Assembly (NCBI RefSeq): GCF_014377975.1 | Contig: NZ_JACMOO010000105.1 | Location: 1 to 33,922 of the forward strand | Direction: 5' to 3' | DNA from: Ferruginibacter sp. | GTDB taxonomy: Bacteria; Bacteroidota; Bacteroidia; Chitinophagales; Chitinophagaceae | Length of the DNA stretch: 33,922 nucleotides | In this document: one piece after another, positions 1-7,300 of the stretch | Layout: every line of letters starts with the position of its first letter | Position numbering within the stretch: position 1 is the first letter of the stretch | The notes under the pieces: model-generated | The model's database searches: none | Seen by the model: only the letters and a program-made list of their open reading frames with translations | What the model was told of the DNA's origin: nothing | Program-made: the position numbers and the translations under genes

Positions 1-1
1 A

Positions 2-79
2 GAATGGTGGCATTACAGTTTGCCCGATCCCAAAAAATATGCTTTGCTAAATCTTGATTTCAGCGATTTTGACAAATAA
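2..79 (+). CDS. D-alanyl-D-alanine dipeptidase (VanX-type, M15D), C-terminal end only
   Basis: Only the last 25 codons lie in the window; the gene enters from the left edge and stops at the TAA at 77-79. The reading starts with EWWHY and continues SLPDPKKYALLNLDF. The E-W-W-H block is the C-terminal catalytic Glu and zinc-ligand His of the VanX/DdpX family of zinc dipeptidases that cut D-Ala-D-Ala. In Gram-negative bacteria these usually work in cell-wall peptide recycling rather than vancomycin resistance. The call rests on this short motif and the typical tail length; the rest of the protein cannot be checked here. Confidence 0.72.
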   Translation, partial: EWWHYSLPDPKKYALLNLDFSDFDK

Positions 80-230
80 GAAATTACTCGTTTAAATTTT
101 ACCGTCTTTATATCTTAAGCAGTATCTCCATTGTCCCTTAGCTGAACCTGCACATTCAAATTTATCCAGCACAACCTTTTTGATGCAGGTATACATTTCC
201 GCTATTATCACCCTAAATACTTCGGCATAA

Positions 231-494
231 ATGCCCTCTGCAACAGTTTGCAAAAGGCCCCATCCTCTATTTTATTTAGGATTGCCCAATAACCGAATTC
301 GGTTAATATGCATTGATGATGTATTGGCAGGTGAATATTATTTTATAACACCCATATTGATCCGCTCTCACCATCTTGCTGTTTACAATAAACACCGTAG
401 CAAATTTAAAGAGAACCACATAGCTGAAATAGTAAAAGAGGGCGATGCAACGATGCACCACGAAGTTGTTCTAGCCTGGACAAAAAACGTTTAA
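231..494 (+). CDS. Small hypothetical ORF (87 aa), doubtful
   Basis: This ORF opens directly after an in-frame TAA (228-230), has no visible ribosome binding site, and its last four bases overlap the 3' end of aroC on the other strand. The C-terminal half, with HHLAVYNKHRSKF and a stretch rich in Glu, Lys and His, has protein-like composition, but I recognise no family. There is no signal peptide or membrane segment. It may be a real small gene, the decayed 3' part of a larger gene, or chance. Positions 80-230 hold nothing else I can name. Confidence 0.25.
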   Translation: MPSATVCKRPHPLFYLGLPNNRIRLICIDDVLAGEYYFITPILIRSHHLAVYNKHRSKFKENHIAEIVKEGDATMHHEVVLAWTKNV

Positions 495-1480
495 ACTACC
501 CTGCCCATCCTTTGTTCCAGCAGCATCAGATCGGCCAAAACAAAGGCTGTTACGGCTTCCAGCACAACGGGTACCCTTAACGCGATGCAAAGATCGTGTC
601 TTCCTTTTACAGAAAAGTCTTCTGTTTCGCCGGTTTCTACATTGAGTGTGTGCTGAATTTTTGGTGTGGAGGAAGTTGGCTTAATGGCAATGCGAAACAC
701 CAGTTCGTTGCTGTTGGTAATGCCACCAACAATGCCACCTGCGTGATTGGTAACTGTTTTACCCGTGCTGTTTTCTATGGCATCATTGTGTTGGCTGCCA
801 TACATACGGGCCGCTGCAAAACCGGTTCCAAATTCAATACCTCTTACAGCCGGTATGGCAAATACCGCATGGCCAATCATTGATTCAGCAGAATCAAAGA
901 ACGGCTCGCCCAAACCGATGGGCAGGCCATTTACTTTACACTCCACAATGCCGCCGATGGTGTCTTTGGCATCAATGGCTTTTTGCAAACCCACTTCTGT
1001 ATCGGCTTCACCACCTATTTCTAAAATGGTTGCTGCAATACTTATTTCTTTTAATAATTTTTTCGCTACTACTCCTGCTGCAACCAGGCAAACAGTCAGC
1101 CTTCCGCTGAAATGCCCGCCACCCCTGTAATCTTCAAAGCCGCCAAATTTTTTGGTGGCAACAAAATCCGCATGGCCGGGCCTTGGTACGGCTCGTTGCT
1201 TTTCATAATCGCCGCTGCGGGTATTGGTATTATCGAATAAAACAGTGATGGGTGCACCGGTTGTTTTACCATTGTAAACACCATTCATTATTTTGGGAAG
1301 ATCGGCTTCCTTACGGGGCGTTGTACCTTTGGCGCCAGCTTTTCTTCTATCAATATCAGTGGTAAAATCATCTACACCTAATGATAAGCCTGCCGGGCAA
1401 CCATCAATATTTATACCCACACATTCGCCATGCGACTCACCAAAAATTGATACCCGGAAAATACGTCCAATACTATTCAT
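491..1480 (-). CDS. aroC: Chorismate synthase
   Basis: AroC makes chorismate from 5-enolpyruvylshikimate-3-phosphate by anti-1,4-elimination of phosphate, with reduced FMN as cofactor, in the cytoplasm. It is the last step of the shikimate pathway. The family signatures are clear: GESHG at residues 14-18, RPGHAD at 100-105, RGGGHFSGR at 119-127, and a C-terminal RHDLCIALRVP block that matches the third signature. At 329 aa it is slightly shorter than the usual 350-390 aa, but all core blocks are present. It is the last gene of the aromatic operon and starts 15 nt after the stop of the zeta-like kinase gene, so the two are very probably co-transcribed. No strong terminator is visible just downstream. 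Confidence 0.97.
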   Translation of the reverse strand: MNSIGRIFRVSIFGESHGECVGINIDGCPAGLSLGVDDFTTDIDRRKAGAKGTTPRKEADLPKIMNGVYNGKTTGAPITVLFDNTNTRSGDYEKQRAVPRPGHADFVATKKFGGFEDYRGGGHFSGRLTVCLVAAGVVAKKLLKEISIAATILEIGGEADTEVGLQKAIDAKDTIGGIVECKVNGLPIGLGEPFFDSAESMIGHAVFAIPAVRGIEFGTGFAAARMYGSQHNDAIENSTGKTVTNHAGGIVGGITNSNELVFRIAIKPTSSTPKIQHTLNVETGETEDFSVKGRHDLCIALRVPVVLEAVTAFVLADLMLLEQRMGRVV

Positions 1481-1495
1481 ATCCTGTTATTTATT

Positions 1496-2230
1496 TTACT
1501 TTAATAAAAAATTTAACCAATCAGGAATTACGTCAGCATAAACTTTTTCCAATTGGCTGTTCTCATAAGATGCAATTAACTGTATTTCCTTATCCGAATT
1601 ATCAAAAATATATACCCTGTCAAAAACTGCACTGCTTTTTTGAAGTAATAAAATACTTTTAGAATATCTTGATTTTACTTTTTCTTCAGGCACATTGTGA
1701 CCACCTTTATATGCCCTTGAATGTATTCGCAAAATATTAATATCAGTTGAACTGGTTGCTATAAAATATAGATACGTGCGCAAATTTTTCTTACGTGCCT
1801 GCTTAACAAAAGTCAATTTGGATTCGTGCGAAAAGACAGTTTCCGTAGTAATCGATTGCCGTTTTTGTATGAGATAATATCGAAAAAAACCGGTTAAAAA
1901 TGCGGCCAGTTCATTTGAAAATGATTTACTGGAATTGGTAACTGCAAAATCTCCAAAATGTATATTGGAAAGATCATCCGTTAAGCCAAACGCTTTTATG
2001 AATTGTTGAGAGGATTTTTTTCTGCAGAAAATTTTGAAAGATTGAACCGTTGATACAAAACCTAAAAGCAAATATTCAATAAATCCCTTTTTTTTAAATA
2101 GTTCCAGTATTTCATCCGCATTAAGCCATATTCCTGTTGAAAGATTTTCTTTTAAAAAAAAGTATAGTGTAGTTTTACCAGAACCATTTGGACCGGCTAT
2201 AATTCTTAATCTGTTAACTGGCATTGTCAA
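1496..2230 (-). CDS. Zeta-toxin-like P-loop kinase (COG4185-type)
   Basis: This is a predicted cytoplasmic P-loop NTPase of the zeta toxin/COG4185 group. Zeta and PezT toxins phosphorylate UDP-N-acetylglucosamine, but the substrate of COG4185 members is generally not known. Visible features are a Walker A motif at residues 13-20 (GPNGSGKT), NADE at 37-40, TETVFSHESK at 129-138 in the place of the zeta substrate loop, GGHNVPE at 176-182 followed by an Arg-rich RYSKS segment, and a DNS near 210-212. At 244 aa it is longer than a minimal zeta domain, with the extra length around residues 55-110. The start overlaps the preceding 66-codon ORF by 17 nt, and the stop lies 15 nt before aroC, so the gene sits inside the aromatic operon. 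Toxic activity is inference only. Confidence 0.78.
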   Translation of the reverse strand: MTMPVNRLRIIAGPNGSGKTTLYFFLKENLSTGIWLNADEILELFKKKGFIEYLLLGFVSTVQSFKIFCRKKSSQQFIKAFGLTDDLSNIHFGDFAVTNSSKSFSNELAAFLTGFFRYYLIQKRQSITTETVFSHESKLTFVKQARKKNLRTYLYFIATSSTDINILRIHSRAYKGGHNVPEEKVKSRYSKSILLLQKSSAVFDRVYIFDNSDKEIQLIASYENSQLEKVYADVIPDWLNFLLK

Positions 2231-2414
2231 AAACGAAAGGTTTTATTTTTTTAAGTTTCTTTTTGTTGCCCTTCTTATCCTCTTCTACAATATAACCATC
2301 CTCTTCGTATACAATGGGAAGGCCAAGAGCAAAATTTTCTTCGGCAGCTTTTTTACCAGCGAGCTTTCCTATTTCAATCAGCATTTTTACTTCTGATTTT
2401 TCTTTCCTTTTCAT
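2214..2414 (-). CDS. Small charged protein, possible antitoxin partner of the zeta-like kinase
   Basis: This is a 66-aa, highly charged soluble protein. It has an N-terminal helix-like segment (KSEVKMLIEIGKLAGKKAAE) and a C-terminal Lys-rich tail. It begins 2 nt after the aroA stop and its last 17 nt overlap the kinase start, which suggests translational coupling. The position directly upstream of, and overlapping, a zeta-like kinase is the usual place for an antitoxin or chaperone, but I see no known antitoxin fold such as epsilon, PezA or a ribbon-helix-helix protein. Function is unknown; only the pairing is supported. Confidence 0.7.
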   Translation of the reverse strand: MKRKEKSEVKMLIEIGKLAGKKAAEENFALGLPIVYEEDGYIVEEDKKGNKKKLKKIKPFVFDNAS

Positions 2415-2416
2415 GG

Positions 2417-3706
2417 TTAACCTTTTGCAGTTAAAGTTACCTGTAATTTATTTAAGTGTTTATAAAACTCGGGATAAGATTTATTGATGGCTTCAGCTTC
2501 TTCAATAATGGTTGGCCCACTTGCTTTTAAACCCGCCACCGCACAAGCCATGGCAATGCGATGATCGTGATGTGAATGAACTTGAGCGCCTATTACGCCA
2601 GTACCACCTTCCACCAGCATCAGGTCGTCCTGTAATTTTATTGTGATTCCCATTTTACCAAACTCTTGCTGCAACGTTAAACCTCGGTTGCTCTCTTTAT
2701 GTGCCAAACGATTGACACCTTCAATTACCGTAGTACCATTGCAGTAAGCTGCCAAAGCAACCAGTGGTGGAAAAAGATCAGGGCAATCGGTTGCATCAAA
2801 ATGAAAAGCTCTTAATGCACTGTTGCCAACAGCGGGAGATCCAATTTCAACTTGTTTTTCCTGTATAGAGATGGTGCTGCCACAATCAATCAACGCCTGT
2901 AAAATAGCCTTGTCTGCCTGGGTTGACAATGTGTTCAGACCTGTCACCGTAATCTTTCCTGCTATTGCTGCCGCCACCAATAAAAATGCACCGCCACTCC
3001 AATCTCCTTCCACCGTGTATTCAATGGTATTGTTGACCGTTTTCGCAACAGGATTAATTAAAAAAGATTGGTAGTTATTGTTGGTAACATCGTAGCCAAA
3101 ATGTTTCATCACCTGCAAGGTGAGATCTATGTAAGGTTTACTTTTTAAATTGATAACGGTAATGGTTACAGGCCTGGTAGCTGCCTTACCATAAGCCATT
3201 AATAAACCAGTTAAAAATTGCGAACTCAATGATCCATCGATGGTGATGTCTTTTGGTTGCAAAGGGCCATGTATTTGAATGGGTAATTTGCCGTTGTTGG
3301 ATTGAATACTAATATCCAGTTGCGGAAAAATTTCATCAAAAAAATTCATTGGCCTTGATGACAGGCTACCAGTTCCATTTATAACAATCGGGCTTTTACT
3401 CAAAGCAGCAATGGGTGCAAACATCCTGATACCCAAGCCACTTTCGCCGCAATTCATTTCGGTACCGGCTGGCTGTATGCCTTTACTGGAAATGGTTACA
3501 TAATTATTAGCTGAAGCAACAATGGTGGCGCCCAATATTTTAATTACTTCCAAGGCAGCAAGATCGTCATTACTTTTCCCGGGATTCTCAATAGTAGTTT
3601 GCCCATTATTTAGTAATGCCGCGGCACAAGCCCGTTGCATAGAACTTTTGGAAGTTGGTGCATTTATATTACCCGAAATAGCAGAAGGCTGTATGGTTAC
3701 GATCAT
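2417..3706 (-). CDS. aroA: 3-phosphoshikimate 1-carboxyvinyltransferase (EPSP synthase)
   Basis: AroA transfers the enolpyruvyl group of phosphoenolpyruvate to shikimate-3-phosphate, the step before AroC. Family blocks are visible in order: PTSKSSMQRA near residues 17-26 (the PGSKS-type shikimate-3-phosphate site), GESGLGIRMF at 87-96 (equivalent to the PEP-site loop), LSSQFLTGLL, DATDCPDLFPP with the catalytic-site Asp, NRLAHKESNR and HHDHRIAMA near the C-terminus. The length of 429 aa is normal. The PEP-site loop differs from the NAGTAMRP of the E. coli enzyme at several positions (see findings). The gene lies between aroB, 71 nt upstream, and the small ORF 2 nt downstream. Confidence 0.96.
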   Translation of the reverse strand: MIVTIQPSAISGNINAPTSKSSMQRACAAALLNNGQTTIENPGKSNDDLAALEVIKILGATIVASANNYVTISSKGIQPAGTEMNCGESGLGIRMFAPIAALSKSPIVINGTGSLSSRPMNFFDEIFPQLDISIQSNNGKLPIQIHGPLQPKDITIDGSLSSQFLTGLLMAYGKAATRPVTITVINLKSKPYIDLTLQVMKHFGYDVTNNNYQSFLINPVAKTVNNTIEYTVEGDWSGGAFLLVAAAIAGKITVTGLNTLSTQADKAILQALIDCGSTISIQEKQVEIGSPAVGNSALRAFHFDATDCPDLFPPLVALAAYCNGTTVIEGVNRLAHKESNRGLTLQQEFGKMGITIKLQDDLMLVEGGTGVIGAQVHSHHDHRIAMACAVAGLKASGPTIIEEAEAINKSYPEFYKHLNKLQVTLTAKG

Positions 3707-3777
3707 GATTTTTCTGTTTGTCTTTTCAAAACCGGGTTACTATCAACTGTAGAAAATAGCCATCCGGAGTATTCATT

Positions 3778-4830
3778 TTAATGGATCAAATTTTCCAGTT
3801 CGTTCATAGCAATTGGCTGAATCATTGCCTGGCCGATTTTATTCAGAAGGATAAAATTCATTGAGTTACCGGCTCGTTTTTTATCCATTTTTAATACGTC
3901 CCAGATTTTTTCTTTATCAAAATCAAATTGCGTAGGCAGGTGATATTTTTCCAATAAGTCTCTTATTTTTTGAGTTTCCCCGGCAGGAAAATCATTGATA
4001 GATTCTGAAATTACAGCCGCTGCTACCATGCCAATACTAACGGCATGGCCGTGTGGAAGAAGATACATATTTTCAATAGCATGACCCAGGGTATGACCAA
4101 AGTTTAACAGCTTTCTGTCGCCCTGTTCAAATTCATCATTTACCACTACTGTTGTTTTTATCTGCACATTTTTTTCAATCAAGGCAGCCAGCTTAATTTT
4201 ATCGGCTTTAAAATTTTCGATAGATTCTTTTTGCAGTAATGCAAACAAATCTGCATCTTTAATGCAGGCATGTTTAACCACTTCAGCAAAACCATTGATC
4301 CATTGATCAGCGGGTAATGTTTGTAACAACGAATAATCAAACAATAAAAATTCCGGTTGTTTGATGAGCCCTGCTAAATTTTTATAGATGCCTACATCCA
4401 CTCCATTTTTGCCGCCGATAGACGCGTCTACCATGGCAAGGATAGTAGTAGGAATAAAACCAAATTTTAAACCCCGCATGTAAATCCCGGCAGCATAACC
4501 ACTGATATCCGTAACTACGCCACCGCCAACTCCAACAATAAAAGTACTCCGGTCGGCACCTTTAGCTATCAGTTCCCCAATAATATAATCCACAGTAGCC
4601 TGCTGCTTATGTTCTTCGCCGGCAGGCAATACGATGGTTTGCCAGCCATCAAACAATTGCGGATGATTTTGAAATATATTGGCATCTGTTATTAAAATGG
4701 TTTTTAACCTGGAAACAATTTGTTCCAGGTAAGAAAATGCTGCATCAAAATAATATACACCGTCAAAATTTCCACCGGCTGGAAGCGCTTCTGCGGAACC
4801 TGATAAAGAAGAAACTTTTATAGTTTTCAT
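3778..4830 (-). CDS. aroB: 3-dehydroquinate synthase
   Basis: AroB converts DAHP to 3-dehydroquinate, using NAD+ and a divalent metal (Zn or Co), in the second step of the shikimate pathway. The protein shows the NAD-binding GGGVVTD at residues 102-108, PTT at 127-129, DASIGGKNGVD at 135-145, the metal-binding region GFAEVVKH at 180-187, NFGHTLGHAIE with two metal-site His residues, and LPHGHAVSIGM. Its length of 350 aa is typical. It is preceded by a 107-nt spacer from the DAHP synthase gene, which has AT-rich inverted repeats but no clear terminator, so read-through within the operon is likely. Confidence 0.96.
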   Translation of the reverse strand: MKTIKVSSLSGSAEALPAGGNFDGVYYFDAAFSYLEQIVSRLKTILITDANIFQNHPQLFDGWQTIVLPAGEEHKQQATVDYIIGELIAKGADRSTFIVGVGGGVVTDISGYAAGIYMRGLKFGFIPTTILAMVDASIGGKNGVDVGIYKNLAGLIKQPEFLLFDYSLLQTLPADQWINGFAEVVKHACIKDADLFALLQKESIENFKADKIKLAALIEKNVQIKTTVVVNDEFEQGDRKLLNFGHTLGHAIENMYLLPHGHAVSIGMVAAAVISESINDFPAGETQKIRDLLEKYHLPTQFDFDKEKIWDVLKMDKKRAGNSMNFILLNKIGQAMIQPIAMNELENLIH

Positions 4831-4937
4831 AACATACTTAGCTATTTGACAAAAGCTTTTTATTTAAAAGTTTAAGCTTTTAATACACGAGGGGGGCTTA
4901 ATAATATAAAGCAATAAAGCCTCCGGTGGCAAAAAAT

Positions 4938-6053
4938 CTAACTATTCATCACCTTGTTTTGATGGTTGATACTTTCCAGATGTACCGCATCAAAATATTT
5001 TGTAATAAAATCCTGGCTCAGGCCAAGCTTATCTCCTTTGTTAATTGCTTTTTGCAAAATATCATTCCAGCGGTTGGTTTGTAAAATGGTAATATTATTT
5101 TCTCTTTTGTACGCTCCTATTTTGTCCGCAATTTTCATACGCTGTGCAATCAACGCAAGCAATTCGTCATCTACATGATTGATCTGTTCTCTTAAAGTAG
5201 CCAGCGCCGTTATAAACTCCTGCTTGTCGGTACCTTCCGAACGCCAGATCAATGCATCCAGCATTTCTGCCAAACGTTCCGGAGTTATTTGTTGTTTGGC
5301 ATCACTCCACGCATTATCCGGATCAATATGGCTTTCAATCATTACGCCGTCAAAATCAAGATCAATACTTTTTTGTGAGATGGATTGCAGATTGGTTCTG
5401 TTACCACAAATATGCGAAGGATCGCAAATTAAAATCATTTCAGGAAAACGACGTTTCATTTCAATGGGCAAATGCCACATTGGAGCATTTCGGTATTCTG
5501 TATTTCCATAATTGGAAAAGCCACGATGTATCATTCCTACCTGTTTAATTCCGGCTTTCTGAATACGTTCAATGGCGCCCGTCCATAATTCAAGGTCAGG
5601 ATTAATTGGATTTTTTATCAGTACAGGAACATCCACACCACGCAATGCATCTGCCACTTCCTGAACACTAAATGGGTTAACAGTCGTTCTGGCACCAATC
5701 CAAAGCATGTCGGTATCAAAATGCAATGCATCTTCTACATGTTTTGCTGTGGCTACTTCTACAGTAGTTGGCAACCCGGTTATTTTTTTTGCCTGGGCCA
5801 ACCATGACAAACCTTTGGCGCCAATCCCTTCAAACAAACCGGGTTTTGTACGGGGCTTCCAGATACCTGCACGCAATACATCTACCTTACCGGTTTTGGC
5901 AAGCCGCGTAGCTGTTTCAATCACCTGCTCTTCTGTCTCGGCACTGCATGGGCCACTGATAATTAATGGACGTTTGTTCCATTTTTCCTGCATTAACTGT
6001 TTCATTGTTTTAATTTCTGTTTGCATTGTAAAATTAGTTTTTGTTACCAACAT
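4938..6053 (-). CDS. aroF: Bifunctional DAHP synthase / chorismate mutase (type II)
   Basis: The N-terminal domain (about residues 25-265) condenses PEP and erythrose-4-phosphate to DAHP, the committed step of aromatic synthesis. It shows GPCSAET at 34-40, KPRTKP at 66-71, IKNP at 146-149, and DPSH at 211-214 with metal and PEP ligands. The C-terminal domain (about 280-365, starting LATLREQINHVDDELLALIA) is an AroQ-type chorismate mutase with Arg288, Arg305 and Lys316-Arg317 in the expected places. This fusion order is common in Bacteroidota; the fused mutase may give feedback control by prephenate. Three in-frame ATGs exist (6053, 6026, 6005). Homology starts only near residue 25, so the true start is uncertain. 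The gene symbol is by function only. A 265-nt spacer separates it from tyrA. Confidence 0.93.
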   Translation of the reverse strand: MLVTKTNFTMQTEIKTMKQLMQEKWNKRPLIISGPCSAETEEQVIETATRLAKTGKVDVLRAGIWKPRTKPGLFEGIGAKGLSWLAQAKKITGLPTTVEVATAKHVEDALHFDTDMLWIGARTTVNPFSVQEVADALRGVDVPVLIKNPINPDLELWTGAIERIQKAGIKQVGMIHRGFSNYGNTEYRNAPMWHLPIEMKRRFPEMILICDPSHICGNRTNLQSISQKSIDLDFDGVMIESHIDPDNAWSDAKQQITPERLAEMLDALIWRSEGTDKQEFITALATLREQINHVDDELLALIAQRMKIADKIGAYKRENNITILQTNRWNDILQKAINKGDKLGLSQDFITKYFDAVHLESINHQNKVMNS

Positions 6054-6171
6054 TTATTCATCCTGTTTGTGCAGTTACTATATTGTGTAACCGGTTTTTT
6101 TTAATTAATAAATAATAATGCTTTCTATTCCTTAAAAGCTGTCTAAAAATAGAATTTTCATTTCCCATTTT

Positions 6172-6251
6172 GCGGTTAATGAAGAGACAAACCGCGGCCA
6201 AAGAAATTTCATTTGCCATCTGGAGATCGGAGGGGACTCCAACCTGGCAAA
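6172..6251. repeat. Two adjacent inverted repeats in the tyrA-aroF spacer
   Basis: The 265-nt spacer between tyrA and the DAHP synthase gene contains two hairpins in tandem. The first pairs GCGGTT (6172-6177) with AACCGC (6190-6195). The second pairs TTTGCCA (6212-6218) with TGGCAAA (6245-6251), with an inner GGAG/CTCC pairing. The segment is clearly more GC-rich than the surrounding spacer. Neither hairpin is followed by a T-tract, so they do not look like simple terminators. The arrangement resembles an interspersed REP-like element, but no second copy exists in this window. Confidence 0.5.
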
Positions 6252-6318
6252 AATTATAACTTCCTTATTTGACCAATCTCCGCTTCTTACACTTCCCTAA
6301 AAATTATTACACAAAAAA

Positions 6319-7248
6319 TTACTGAAAAATCCTTTTTATCTTATTCGCATTTTCCATCAGCTCTGTTAAATATTCCAGGTTTTCCTTTTCAAGACTTGCC
6401 TTAAATTTTCTTAACTGGGTAATGTGTTCATTTAATACATCCAGCACATTTTCCCTGTTCTGCATAAAAATGGGCGCCCACATGGCAGAGTTACTTTTTG
6501 CCAACCGCACCGTACTTTCAAAACCACCACCTGCCAAAGCAAAAATAGCTTCATCTTCTTTTTCCTTTTCCAGCACTGTATTGGCAAGCGCAAACGAAGT
6601 GATATGCGATATATGACTGATATAGGCGGCATGAATATCATGACTATGGGCATCCATATAAACGATGTTCATACCAAATGATCTGTAAATATTTTCAACA
6701 GAAATTACTACATCAGCATCCGTTTTTTCTTTTTCGCATATTACACATACCCGTCCTTCAAAAGCCCCTCTCACAGCGGCTTCGGGGCCACTGTATTCTG
6801 TTCCCCACATAGGATGGGTAGCAATAAACCGGTTCCGCATCGGATGGTCTTTCAGTGCATCGCACAAAACAAATTTGGTGGAACCTGCATCTGCCACCAT
6901 TTGTTGATCGGTTATCAAATCCATTATTTGTTGCATCACCACTACGGTTGCATCTACTGGTATGGCAACATAAATAAAATCACTTTGCTTTACCGCTTCT
7001 TCCAGTGGCAGGGCTTCATCTATAATTCCAAGCGCCTTTGCCTTTTGCAGACTTGCTTCGGTTCTGCTTACGCCAATTATTTTTTTTGCAAAGCCTTTAT
7101 CCTTCAGAGCCAATGCAAATGAACCGCTTATTAAACCTACGCCCACAATGGTAACAACCATTCCTTTTTTATTCAGATCCGCCAGCGGCGAAGCTTGCAT
7201 GAATGCTGATGAAATATTTGTTTTGCTGATCTGTTCCTTATCTTCCAT
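6319..7248 (-). CDS. tyrA: Prephenate dehydrogenase
   Basis: TyrA oxidatively decarboxylates prephenate to 4-hydroxyphenylpyruvate, the precursor of tyrosine, with NAD(P)+. The Rossmann signature GVGLISGS is at residues 36-43. ATHPMWGTEYSGPEAA follows with the catalytic His at about 145, and SHISHITSFALANTV is the conserved helical block of the dimerisation domain. The protein has a 28-residue N-terminal extension before the Rossmann fold, so an internal start at Met30 is possible. There is no ACT domain, so direct allosteric control by tyrosine is not evident. It lies 52 nt after the aminotransferase gene in the aromatic operon. Confidence 0.95.
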   Translation of the reverse strand: MEDKEQISKTNISSAFMQASPLADLNKKGMVVTIVGVGLISGSFALALKDKGFAKKIIGVSRTEASLQKAKALGIIDEALPLEEAVKQSDFIYVAIPVDATVVVMQQIMDLITDQQMVADAGSTKFVLCDALKDHPMRNRFIATHPMWGTEYSGPEAAVRGAFEGRVCVICEKEKTDADVVISVENIYRSFGMNIVYMDAHSHDIHAAYISHISHITSFALANTVLEKEKEDEAIFALAGGGFESTVRLAKSNSAMWAPIFMQNRENVLDVLNEHITQLRKFKASLEKENLEYLTELMENANKIKRIFQ

Positions 7249-7300
7249 TTTTTATAAAAAATCTTTGCTAAATTTTATGCACCCTGCTGTTGTTACCTGT

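Noticed and set aside
596-1284. Several long ORFs opposite or overlapping aroC in other frames
   Set aside because: They are shadows of the aroC coding sequence, without start signals or protein-like motifs.
4831-4937. Inverted repeats in the spacer between the DAHP synthase gene and aroB
   Set aside because: AAGCTT-type palindromes and an imperfect GGAGGCTT/AAGCCCCCC stem are visible, but there is no T-tract and no mini-ORF. AT-rich chance pairing is the simpler reading.
6058-6219. 53-codon minus-strand ORF ending 4 nt before the DAHP synthase start
   Set aside because: It runs through the inverted repeat, has no recognisable family, shows no run of aromatic codons like the pheA leader, and no terminator follows it. 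A second attenuator is therefore not supported.
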